Shown: piece after piece, positions 1 to 7,362 of the stretch | Numbering within the stretch: the first letter of the stretch is position 1 | Layout: each line of letters starts with the position of its first letter | NCBI RefSeq assembly: GCF_006716645.1 | Contig: NZ_VFPL01000001.1 | Span: forward strand, 2,976,001-3,040,000 | Reading direction: 5' to 3' | DNA: 64,000 nucleotides | From: Arcticibacter tournemirensis | GTDB taxonomy: Bacteria > Bacteroidota > Bacteroidia > Sphingobacteriales > Sphingobacteriaceae | Made by a program: the position numbers and the translations under genes | Notes under the pieces: generated by a model | Told to the model about the DNA's origin: nothing | Databases searched by the model: none | What the model saw: only the letters and a program-made list of their open reading frames with translations

Positions 1-51
1 TTCTGAAAGCTCAACGGAGCGGTAACCCGCGGTTTCGACTATGCAGGTTCA

Positions 52-1125
52 GTGGTATATGTTAAGAACGCCTCGGGCGCCAATGTAGATGCTATTCATT
101 TTGACCATGGAGTGATTAGAAAGCAGGCCGACGGGTACATGGTGAACTATTTCCTCAATGACCATCAGGGCAGTACCCGCGTCGTGGTAGACGGCAATGA
201 CGCAGTGCTGGAGAAAAACGATTACTATCTGTTCGGGGCGAGACATGAGAGAAATGATTACCTGGCCAGTGACAACCGCTACAAGTACAACAGTAAGGAA
301 GAACAGATAGTGGGCGATGTGGGGTTTCTGGATTACGGAGCAAGGATGTATGATGCGGAGATAGCAAGGTGGAATGCGGTTGATCCATTGGCGGAGAAGG
401 GTTTCAGACTTAGTCCGTACGTTTATTGTAACAATAATCCAATCAGATTTCTAGATCCAGACGGAAGATGGTTTGACGATGATAATGAAGAAACAGCTGA
501 AGAGCTTGAAAAGAAAATCGATAAGCGTACGAAGAAGTTACTCAAACAAATCGCGCGTTTAGAAAAAAACGGGAAGGATGTAGGAGATCGCCGAGAGAGA
601 ATTAGCGAGTTAAATAAATCAAAATCTGATATTGCTGCAATGAGAGATGATAAAGTTCATGAATTCCGATACGCTTTAACTCCAGATAACAGGCCTTTAA
701 CAACGCCTCAAAACGATGGTAGTGTTGTTACGATGTATCATGATGGTACAACGGGTTCAATGCTTCACGAAACCAGACACGGAGGACAGGTAGTGACAGG
801 AGAAATAAATTTTGTTAAGGCGAGCGATGGAGCGTGGATACCTGGGAGTGAGTATGGGGTAAATGACGAAATGAGTTCTTATAAAGCTCAATATTCTTAT
901 AATGGTTCGTTAGACTATGAAATACATGCTGGAGTTATTGATCCGAAGTTTTTTCCCGTATTATTACAATTTGGGGGACAAAGCTTGGCAAGGAGAAGTA
1001 TAACAAATATAAATCAAATTACTCCCGCTGTAATTAATAGCATGGGAGAAGGTTCAATATTTGTTGGGCAAAAATATGTTTATCCGGCTCAGTTCATAAA
1101 ACCGAAACAATGGAACTCAAACTAG
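52..1125 (+). CDS. RHS repeat protein, C-terminal part with HExxH metallopeptidase-like toxin tip (5' end missing)
   Basis: This is the 3' end of an RHS/YD-repeat polymorphic toxin gene. Residues 1-140 are the RHS core, with the conserved NDHQGSTRVV, YGARMYDAEIARW and VDPLAEKG segments and the closing DPDGRW. A charged, probably coiled-coil linker follows at about 142-200, then a variable tip. The tip has H239-E240-x-x-H243 (LHETRHGGQ), a zinc metallopeptidase signature, and a later NDEMSSYKAQ segment that could supply the third ligand. The frame continues upstream of GTG 52 but meets TGA at 4-6, so the full-length gene is either broken there or this is an orphan tip. GTG 52 is only the first usable start. 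Base composition becomes more AT-rich after about position 430, as expected for an exchanged tip. The toxin role is inferred from architecture; the RHS core assignment is firm. Confidence 0.8.
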   Translation: MVYVKNASGANVDAIHFDHGVIRKQADGYMVNYFLNDHQGSTRVVVDGNDAVLEKNDYYLFGARHERNDYLASDNRYKYNSKEEQIVGDVGFLDYGARMYDAEIARWNAVDPLAEKGFRLSPYVYCNNNPIRFLDPDGRWFDDDNEETAEELEKKIDKRTKKLLKQIARLEKNGKDVGDRRERISELNKSKSDIAAMRDDKVHEFRYALTPDNRPLTTPQNDGSVVTMYHDGTTGSMLHETRHGGQVVTGEINFVKASDGAWIPGSEYGVNDEMSSYKAQYSYNGSLDYEIHAGVIDPKFFPVLLQFGGQSLARRSITNINQITPAVINSMGEGSIFVGQKYVYPAQFIKPKQWNSN

Positions 1126-1127
1126 TC

Positions 1128-1568
1128 ATGCGGAAAGCGTCTATATTTATATCATCTTCATTGATGCTTGTGTTGATCTCTTGTGGTTCTGAAAAAATAA
1201 TAATTTCACATTGGTATGGATTTTCAGACTCTCCATCGCGAAGTATTCAATTGGCTTTTTCATCAGATTCAACCTTCAAACTCATAAATGCGGTTTCTGG
1301 AAATTTAGCCTTTTCTGTATCGGGGCAGTGGAGAAAAATTGATCACCGGACGTTTATACTTATTAATCCCAATGCAAAAGTTCATGGAGCAGCAGGTCCG
1401 CAAGCATATAAAACAGAGGAGAATATAGATGAAATTCTTGCTAGTACAGATCATCGTTATATATTCCCCAGCATAGGGATTGATACGATCGTCTTTTCAG
1501 AGCATTATAAAAGATTTGATTTAAAGGGATACCCGTTTGTTATAGGTAGAAGAATTAAATCCAATTGA
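1128..1568 (+). CDS. Putative lipoprotein, candidate immunity protein for the upstream RHS tip
   Basis: A 146-residue protein with a short basic N-terminus, a hydrophobic segment and a lipobox ending LVLISC, so it should be lipidated and held at the membrane facing the periplasm. ATG 1128 was chosen over an in-frame ATG at 1110 because it gives a canonical lipoprotein signal and lies 2 bp after the RHS stop. I recognise no family. Its position directly after a toxin tip, its small size and its AT-rich composition match polymorphic-toxin immunity genes. A periplasmic lipoprotein would suit a toxin that acts in the envelope, such as a metallopeptidase. That function is inference. Confidence 0.6.
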   Translation: MRKASIFISSSLMLVLISCGSEKIIISHWYGFSDSPSRSIQLAFSSDSTFKLINAVSGNLAFSVSGQWRKIDHRTFILINPNAKVHGAAGPQAYKTEENIDEILASTDHRYIFPSIGIDTIVFSEHYKRFDLKGYPFVIGRRIKSN

Positions 1569-1616
1569 TGATTATGTTGCTTCCTACCACTGAATAGTGA
1601 ATGCTATATGACGCCT

Positions 1617-1654
1617 GCAAAACGATTACTATCCGTTCTGAGCGAGACATAAGA
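1617..1654 (+). repeat. Remnant of RHS core sequence
   Basis: About 33 of 38 bases match the RHS core at 210-247 (the part encoding NDYYLFGARH). The copy has an in-frame TGA and runs straight into the start codon of the next gene. It looks like the stub of an older RHS tip displaced by recombination. Confidence 0.65.
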
Positions 1655-1655
1655 A

Positions 1656-2297
1656 ATGGAAAATAAGATCAAACTTCAACAAATATTGATGTGCTTGTTG
1701 GGACTAATCGCAGCGTGTGGAACGTATAGAGAGAATTGGAAAAAGCAATTGCATTATCTTAGGTTGACAGAATTAACAGTTACTCATTCTCTCCAACAGC
1801 ATATAGAATTGCGCGATTCTCATAAAGTAAAATATGCTGATGACGAATTCTTTTTACAAGACGACCGTGAAATCATGGAGCGATTAGGCTATAGCGAACG
1901 TCAAAAGACAGCAGTCATTAAGGAGTATCTTTTATTTCAAGGATGTCGAAGTAAAAGTAATAAGCAATATGCGTTTCATATCGGAACCACTGAAAACCGA
2001 CTTATGAGAGCCCATGACAGTATCACCTTTTCAGTGGAAGTTGAAGCTCTTTACTCATTGAGTATCTTGCTTCTTAAACATAATGTTAGAATAAGCCCGG
2101 TTTTAATAAATAAAACCACCGGACGTGTCTGTAATTACAACAGAATGGAAATGGACGAAATTTACAGCTTATACAGAAAGTGGTTTGTTATTTTTGAGCA
2201 AAATAAATTTAAAAGGTTTGTATGGCCTTTGAAGAATTCAAACTATGGGTGGCTGGGCGAAAGTGATGCTCCCTTGGAATTGGTCTCAACGTTGTGA
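1656..2297 (+). CDS. Hypothetical protein with lipoprotein-like N-terminus, orphan immunity candidate
   Basis: A 213-residue protein of no family I recognise. The N-terminus (residues 1-21) is a hydrophobic stretch ending LIAAC, a plausible lipobox. The rest is mixed alpha/beta and rich in charged residues. It starts inside a 38-bp relic of an RHS core, so it was probably the cognate immunity gene of a toxin tip that is now lost. The last 20 or so residues fall in a GC-rich stretch unlike the rest of the gene, so the original C-terminus may have been replaced. Confidence 0.5.
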   Translation: MENKIKLQQILMCLLGLIAACGTYRENWKKQLHYLRLTELTVTHSLQQHIELRDSHKVKYADDEFFLQDDREIMERLGYSERQKTAVIKEYLLFQGCRSKSNKQYAFHIGTTENRLMRAHDSITFSVEVEALYSLSILLLKHNVRISPVLINKTTGRVCNYNRMEMDEIYSLYRKWFVIFEQNKFKRFVWPLKNSNYGWLGESDAPLELVSTL

Positions 2298-2408
2298 TCA
2301 GAGCTCTTTGGGAAGGCCTTGCCGAGTTGAAAGGGCAGCGATCGCCTGGCAAACCAAAAATATGCAAGGGATCCTGGTCGACTGCCCGAGACGATGGGGT
2401 CAGCTCAA

Positions 2409-2453
2409 CTCCGCCAACGCCCTTTCCTCTGGCTCCACCGGGCGTTGGCGGAG
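2409..2453. repeat. Perfect 14-bp inverted repeat in a GC-rich island
   Basis: Arms at 2409-2422 and 2440-2453 (CTCCGCCAACGCCC and its exact complement) are separated by 17 bases. No T-tract follows, so it is not a typical intrinsic terminator. It sits in a GC-rich stretch (about 2240-2520) surrounded by AT-rich genes. No convincing gene is seen in that stretch. Confidence 0.6.
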
Positions 2454-2544
2454 GGATCAGTGAGTGGACATGGCAGCATAGCGGCGGCCCAATAATATGT
2501 ACGGCTACAATACGACGATGCAGTCCGGTTTTCAATACTAAAAT

Positions 2545-2772
2545 ATGAAGAACGTGATTTATGTAAAACTGCTTGAAGAAGGAACAACCGTTTTTAGGCC
2601 CGTTCCAGCAGTAAAAGTGATGGGAAATGTATATCGAATAGAAAGTGAAGATAGTTACAATCCTGAGAATGAAACATGGGAATTTCTCCCGGGAAGTCTG
2701 GCTAAAGTAACTGAGGTTTTTTTTGGTGGCAAACCAGCGCTGCTGCAACTCAGCTTTATGCCTAACCCATAA
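2545..2772 (+). CDS. Small conserved hypothetical protein
   Basis: A 75-residue protein beginning MKNVIYVKLLEEGTTVFRPV with a compact beta-rich pattern. Small proteins with the LLEEGT-x-V-x-RPV start occur widely as uncharacterised soluble proteins, but I cannot name a family. The ATG follows an AT-rich leader. Its place among RHS debris suggests another orphan immunity gene; the function is unknown. Confidence 0.5.
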   Translation: MKNVIYVKLLEEGTTVFRPVPAVKVMGNVYRIESEDSYNPENETWEFLPGSLAKVTEVFFGGKPALLQLSFMPNP

Positions 2773-2986
2773 AATGTACAAATACCGTCTAAAAGTATCT
2801 GTAATTTAGGAAATTCAGATATCGGTATCGATAACGGTAGTGGAAATAACTAATTTCACCCTTGGCTTTTGTGATACAGGTGAAAAGGAGCTCTGGTCCA
2901 CAAGTGATAGCGGGAAGATGTGGTATGGTGTTAAATTATGTGGCAATGATGTATGAGGCGTGGATTGAGAAGTGTTACTCAATTGA
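2773..2986 (+). other. Gap with decayed coding sequence
   Basis: No intact gene is seen. Short open stretches in different frames (one of about 34 codons ending in TGA near 2956) suggest a frameshifted toxin-tip relic that leads into the next open frame. Confidence 0.3.
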
Positions 2987-3052
2987 ATTGAAGTTGGTTT
3001 AGGAGTAGGCTCTGGAAATAGAATAGCGAGACTGGAGGCATCTGCTACAATT

Positions 3053-3379
3053 GTGATGAATTCAGATAAGGGCGTTCAATTAAAAGCACATCTAGCCGCA
3101 GGAGTTAAGGGATTGGGAGAAGCCTCCACAGAAACAAGGATCTACAAGGATAACCAGGGTGAGACCGTTACAGAGACGAAGAATGAAGTATCCGAGAAGG
3201 GCATAAAGGTGTTACCAGAGATTAAAGATGAAATATCCGTACAACAAGGCCCAGCTTCGGCAAAGATAACGTCAGAAACTGGGAATATACTTGCAGACGC
3301 TTATAATCAAATGAAGGAAGCGGTTGTCTCAGCTGTAAAGAAAGCTATGGAACATCAAAAGATTGAACAGAATGAATAA
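3053..3379 (+). CDS. Hypothetical protein, probable truncated RHS toxin tip
   Basis: A 108-residue open frame starting GTG-ATG. The frame stays open back to 2987 after a TGA and reads as a Gly/Ala-rich, strand-forming sequence (VGLGVGSGN, LKAHLAAGVKG) followed by a charged amphipathic C-terminus. This composition resembles the non-enzymatic stretches of Bacteroidota RHS tips and has no recognisable catalytic motif. Its end overlaps the start of the next gene, as in a toxin/immunity pair. It is more likely a 5'-truncated remnant than a complete gene. Confidence 0.4.
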   Translation: MMNSDKGVQLKAHLAAGVKGLGEASTETRIYKDNQGETVTETKNEVSEKGIKVLPEIKDEISVQQGPASAKITSETGNILADAYNQMKEAVVSAVKKAMEHQKIEQNE

Positions 3380-3872
3380 AGAACGTAATTGGTTATTAGT
3401 TATTATTAATGTTTTTCTGCTGCTTACATCTGTAAGTAATTTATCTATCGTTTTTTTAGCAGTTTTAACACACGATGTAGGAGGTTTCGTTGAAATATTG
3501 CTAATACTGTTGCTGGCCGCAGTTGCTATTGTAACTGCGGCCATTAATGGTTACCTGTTATTCAATAAAGATATTAGACTGATCAAAATAACTGCGACGC
3601 TTTGCTTTGTTGAAGTTTTTCACGTCTTTACAAATGGCTTTTTCTACAAGGTTACCAACGGACCGGAGTATGTTGTTTTTCTATACGAAGATAAGTTAGG
3701 TCATCTACGTTTGGGAAAAACCTTTGATCCTTTAAATCTTGAAGTAATGATGAAATTCAAGGAATCGGATGCCATGTTATATGGAGTTAACGTAATACCT
3801 TTAGCGCTTTTTGTTGTGTTGATGTATATTATTGTCAGAGAAACAAGACTTAATCGAGTTAAGCTTAATTGA
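3372..3872 (+). CDS. Small integral membrane protein, candidate immunity protein
   Basis: A 166-residue protein with about four hydrophobic helices: roughly residues 8-33, 38-60 and 70-90, plus one near the C-terminus (VIPLALFVVLMYIIV), with a soluble loop between the third and fourth. ATG 3372 overlaps the stop of the upstream frame (ATGAATAA), indicating translational coupling. No family is recognised. A small membrane protein directly after a toxin-tip remnant fits an immunity protein against a membrane-acting or envelope toxin, by inference. Confidence 0.55.
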   Translation: MNKERNWLLVIINVFLLLTSVSNLSIVFLAVLTHDVGGFVEILLILLLAAVAIVTAAINGYLLFNKDIRLIKITATLCFVEVFHVFTNGFFYKVTNGPEYVVFLYEDKLGHLRLGKTFDPLNLEVMMKFKESDAMLYGVNVIPLALFVVLMYIIVRETRLNRVKLN

Positions 3873-3935
3873 CTTGTCCTTAAGGTATCAATTTACGATA
3901 TAAGACTTAACTGCTCCTGTGAATAAACATCGTTA

Positions 3936-4754
3936 TCATAAATAAAATTCGCACCAGTCTGATAAGTTAAGTAGCACATAGTGCAGTGCTCCAACAATAC
4001 TTGCGATATTCTTTGCCGGAAGTTTTGGCCTGTATTGCTTTTTCCATTTTGCAAAACGTTGCTGATAAGTACACCCGATCGGAATGGGGCTTTGGGCGTT
4101 TTGATTTAAGATAACGTGGTCACGGCCTTCGATAGATGTGACCTTGTCTAAGTTGATCAGGTAAGCTTTGTTTATTCTTTCAAACTGCGCCGGTAATTTA
4201 TCCGCAATGGCTTTCAGGGTCATGTGAGATGTAAAGTGCTTATTGCCTTCGGTATATATCTGGAGGTAATTCCCCAGGGACTTGATATAGATGATATCGG
4301 AGAACTTTATAAGTACCGTCAGCGTGCCGCCAGCACTTCTGAAATTTGTTCTGATAATAATATAATTGTCGGCTTCTTCTGAATCGTTCTGAACGGAAAT
4401 GCTGCTGCCGTCTCCCTTCGTTTGCCGGGCTGTTAACGCTGGATAGTCGGCGTTTGCAGAATTAGGTGAAGGATTACTCACAGGATTGTAAAACCGCATT
4501 TTGGGATCTCCTTGCACTCTTCCCGAAGTAAATACGAGCATAGACGATTGCCGCAACATGGATAGTTTTTCCTCGTCTACATGGATAAGATCTTCATCGA
4601 TAAACACCATGTCCGGCTTTTTAACCAGTATCTGATTGTACGCAGCTCCGAGATCGGTAGATGAACCGAGGAATTCAACTGATAAGAAAGGTGGGATACT
4701 TGCAGTAAGGTAGTTTACTGTAGAACTGTCTCCTAGGATATAATAATTAAGCAC
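3936..4754 (-). CDS. LytTR-type DNA-binding response regulator
   Basis: A 272-residue protein. Residues 1-75 resemble a receiver fold with a candidate phospho-acceptor in FIDEDL (D53/D55), but the other receiver landmarks are weak. A low-complexity linker follows at about 90-125. Residues 130-235 form a clear LytTR domain (IKFSDIIYIKSLGNYLQIY, FERINKAYLINLDKV, IPIGCTYQQRF), which binds DNA through beta-strands. It is divergent from the pilus/type II secretion operon across a 239-bp intergenic region and is its most obvious candidate regulator. No partner histidine kinase is adjacent. Confidence 0.85.
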   Translation of the reverse strand: MLNYYILGDSSTVNYLTASIPPFLSVEFLGSSTDLGAAYNQILVKKPDMVFIDEDLIHVDEEKLSMLRQSSMLVFTSGRVQGDPKMRFYNPVSNPSPNSANADYPALTARQTKGDGSSISVQNDSEEADNYIIIRTNFRSAGGTLTVLIKFSDIIYIKSLGNYLQIYTEGNKHFTSHMTLKAIADKLPAQFERINKAYLINLDKVTSIEGRDHVILNQNAQSPIPIGCTYQQRFAKWKKQYRPKLPAKNIASIVGALHYVLLNLSDWCEFYL

Positions 4755-4993
4755 TGTGATAGATTTAAAGGTAAATCATATAGGTTACTGCAACTAAGAT
4801 AATTTTTTTTTTGAGTGATCTTCAATAATTCTATATGTAACATTTTTGTTGCAAAAATATTCGAAATAGCTCGTTCTGTTCTTATTTGTGATTATTTTTT
4901 TGATTCATCACCGAAAAGTACTCATTCGTGTAAATTATCTTTTTCATATCAGTTACGATCTTTAGATTTAAGGCTATAATACTTGTCAATTTT

Positions 4994-5413
4994 ATGAAAA
5001 GGAACATTTGCGCAAAAAAAGTCGCTGCCTACACCTTAACCGAGATCCTTATCGTTCTGGTGATCATCGGAATCCTGGTTCTTCTTGCACTACCTAACCT
5101 GATGCCGTTGATAACGAAAGCCAAAAGTACAGAGGCAAAACTTCAGCTGGAGCATGTGCATACGCTGGAAAAAAACTACTTCTTCGAGAAATCAAAATAT
5201 ACTTCCGATCTGAATGAGATTGGTTTTGTGCAGGAGAAACTGACTACCGACGGAAAAGACGGAAGGGCAAATTATCGTATCGAAATTGTAACATCCGGCC
5301 CTGCGGCTTTTGTGGCGAGGGCTACTGCGGTGGCCGACTTTAACGGTAACGGTACTTACAATGTGTGGGAGATCGATCAGGATAAAAACCTGAAAGAGGT
5401 AACGGCCGACTAG
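4994..5413 (+). CDS. Type II secretion/type IV pilus pseudopilin (GspG-like)
   Basis: A 139-residue class III signal protein. A basic leader (residues 1-12) precedes the prepilin motif YTLTEILIVLVIIGIL and a single hydrophobic helix, followed by a soluble domain with a C-terminal Asp/Asn-rich loop (DFNGNGTYNVWEID) like the calcium-binding end of GspG. The +5 glutamate (E17) is present. The residue before cleavage is Ala12 rather than the usual Gly, and +1 is Tyr rather than Phe. This is the first gene of the operon, and the next gene starts on the base after its stop. It is the probable major pseudopilin subunit. Confidence 0.85.
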   Translation: MKRNICAKKVAAYTLTEILIVLVIIGILVLLALPNLMPLITKAKSTEAKLQLEHVHTLEKNYFFEKSKYTSDLNEIGFVQEKLTTDGKDGRANYRIEIVTSGPAAFVARATAVADFNGNGTYNVWEIDQDKNLKEVTAD

Positions 5414-5932
5414 ATGTTGATTAAAACACTGCTTATGACCTGCCTTTTATTCATCTTTTATCAGGATATGCGCTACCGGGCGGTCTCCTGGTTTGCTTTC
5501 CCGCTCTTGCTGGTTTTGCTGGTATATATTTCTGCCGGAAGTGCACCAGTGGAATCATTACTTATGGATCGCGTGTTTAATCTTTCTTTCCTTCTGCTTC
5601 AACTAGGTATCCTGACAGTTTACTTTTCGGTTAAACAGCGAAAGATAGTGAATATCACAAGAGGGCTTTTAGGATGGGGCGACATTCTGTTCCTTCTCTG
5701 CCTGGCTTTTTATCTTTCGCCGGTTAACTACGTTGTGTTTTATGTGGGAAGCCTGATTGTTGCGCTTCTAATTTCCCTGCTGTCCCTAATGAAAAACGAG
5801 CCGGCTAAAAATAAGGTGCCTCTTGCGGGCGTGCAGGCTTTGCTATTTGCAGGGCTCGCCCTGGCCGACTGGAACTCGACATTGTTTAACTTAACCTCTG
5901 ATAACTGGTATCTGAACTTTATTACTTTATGA
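5414..5932 (+). CDS. Prepilin peptidase, A24 family (short form)
   Basis: A 172-residue polytopic membrane protein carrying both aspartates of the GxGD aspartyl proteases: D18 in QDMRYR and D90 in GWGD. It should cleave the leader of the pseudopilin encoded just upstream. At 172 residues it is shorter than GspO/PilD (about 250-290) and lacks the N-terminal Cys-rich methyltransferase domain, so the mature pilin N-terminus may not be methylated by this enzyme. Its stop overlaps the start of gspE by 4 bp (ATGA). Confidence 0.85.
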   Translation: MLIKTLLMTCLLFIFYQDMRYRAVSWFAFPLLLVLLVYISAGSAPVESLLMDRVFNLSFLLLQLGILTVYFSVKQRKIVNITRGLLGWGDILFLLCLAFYLSPVNYVVFYVGSLIVALLISLLSLMKNEPAKNKVPLAGVQALLFAGLALADWNSTLFNLTSDNWYLNFITL

Positions 5933-7362
5933 ATTCCCTAAACGAAATCACCATTCCTCCCGACGCTGTTCACCTGCTTAGCAGGGAGCAGGCCTGGCAT
6001 TACGGAATCCTGCCCAAGGAGCAGAAAGAAGATCAACTGGTATTCTATTGCAGCGAGCAGGCGGATGAATATGCTCTCTCTTCTGAACTCGAAATTATAC
6101 TGGGTAAGGCAGTGTCACTTGAAAAAATCAGTAAAGATGAAGTAAACAGGTTATTGTCCACTTACTATTTCAGGGAACAAAGCCGCAGTGATGTGAAAGT
6201 AGCCGGTTTTATTACAGGAGGAAACGAATTTCTGGAGAACCTGATCGGCGAGGCGAAGGGATTAAAGAGTAGTGATATCCATATCGAAAGGTATGAGCAT
6301 AAGTGCAGGGTCCGCGTGAGGATAGATGGCATGATGGTAGAGCGTTATCTCCTGCCAAAAGAGGAGTACCCGGCGCTGGTGAATAAGATCAAGATTATGG
6401 CCAACCTGGACATCGCCGAAAAACGGCTTCCGCAGGATGGACGTATTCATTATAAAAGCAGCGACGAAGCTTTCGACATCCGCGTATCGGTATTACCTAC
6501 CCTGCACGGTGAGAAGGTGGTACTCCGTCTGCTGAATAACAGTGCGACGAATATCGACCTGAACAGCCTTGGACTTTCGGCGTTCGACCTGGAAAACTAT
6601 CTTCAGGGTGTAAAGAGACCGAACGGTATCCTGCTGATCAGCGGTCCCACGGGATCGGGGAAAACTACCACACTGTATGCAACACTGAAATTACTGAACA
6701 AAGAAACCCGTAATATTCTCACCATAGAAGACCCTGTAGAGTATACTCTGGAGGGCATTAACCAGGTGCAGCTGAAGGAAAGCATCGGACTGACGTTTGC
6801 GTCGGCGCTCCGAACCTTCCTCAGGCAAGATCCGGATGTGATTATGGTGGGCGAAATACGGGATACAGAAACCGCTAATATGGCCATACGGGCAGCGCTG
6901 ACGGGTCACCTTGTCTTATCAACGATCCACACCAATTCAGCCTGGGGAACTGTCTCCAGGCTGATGGATATGGGTATTCCGGGTTTCCTGGTTGCCAATA
7001 CCCTCAACACAACGGTGGCTCAGCGTCTGGTGCGGCTTCTTTGTCCATCTTGCAAACAGAAAGCTAAAGCATCACCGGGGATGTATCCTAAACAGTTCAG
7101 GCCTTTTTACGCTGTGGACGAGCATTATACTGCCCGCGGATGTGAGGAATGCTATTTTACCGGGTACCGGGGCCGGAAGGCTGTATATGAGGTAATACCG
7201 GTTGATCAGGAGCTGTCGGTGGAGATCAAACAGGGGAATATGGTAATTGATCAGCTGCTTAAGGAACGAGGAATTAAAACGCTGGCGGAAAACGCTTTCG
7301 GGCTGTTTGCCGCTGGTGAAACGTCTATAGAAGAGATATATCCATTATTATTTAGTTATTGA
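5929..7362 (+). CDS. Type II secretion/type IV pilus assembly ATPase GspE/PilB
   Basis: A 477-residue hexameric AAA-type assembly ATPase. It has an N-terminal MshEN-like segment (1-80), then a core with Walker A GPTGSGKT (239-246), an Asp box (DIHIE) and Walker B/Glu in VIMVGEIRD (E309). A zinc-binding tetracysteine follows (CPSC at 372-375 and CEEC at 405-408). It powers extension of the pseudopilus from the cytoplasmic side, normally through a GspF/PilC platform protein, which is not encoded here. Start and stop both overlap the neighbours, so the operon is tightly coupled. Confidence 0.93.
   Translation: MNSLNEITIPPDAVHLLSREQAWHYGILPKEQKEDQLVFYCSEQADEYALSSELEIILGKAVSLEKISKDEVNRLLSTYYFREQSRSDVKVAGFITGGNEFLENLIGEAKGLKSSDIHIERYEHKCRVRVRIDGMMVERYLLPKEEYPALVNKIKIMANLDIAEKRLPQDGRIHYKSSDEAFDIRVSVLPTLHGEKVVLRLLNNSATNIDLNSLGLSAFDLENYLQGVKRPNGILLISGPTGSGKTTTLYATLKLLNKETRNILTIEDPVEYTLEGINQVQLKESIGLTFASALRTFLRQDPDVIMVGEIRDTETANMAIRAALTGHLVLSTIHTNSAWGTVSRLMDMGIPGFLVANTLNTTVAQRLVRLLCPSCKQKAKASPGMYPKQFRPFYAVDEHYTARGCEECYFTGYRGRKAVYEVIPVDQELSVEIKQGNMVIDQLLKERGIKTLAENAFGLFAAGETSIEEIYPLLFSY

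Noticed and set aside
2294-2548. 84-codon plus-strand frame in the GC-rich island
   Set aside because: Low-complexity Pro/Gly-rich reading through the inverted repeat with no start signal or domain.
2209-2781. 190-codon minus-strand frame over the GC-rich island
   Set aside because: It crosses two plus-strand genes and an inverted repeat, and its composition (Arg/Pro/His-rich) looks like an antisense shadow.
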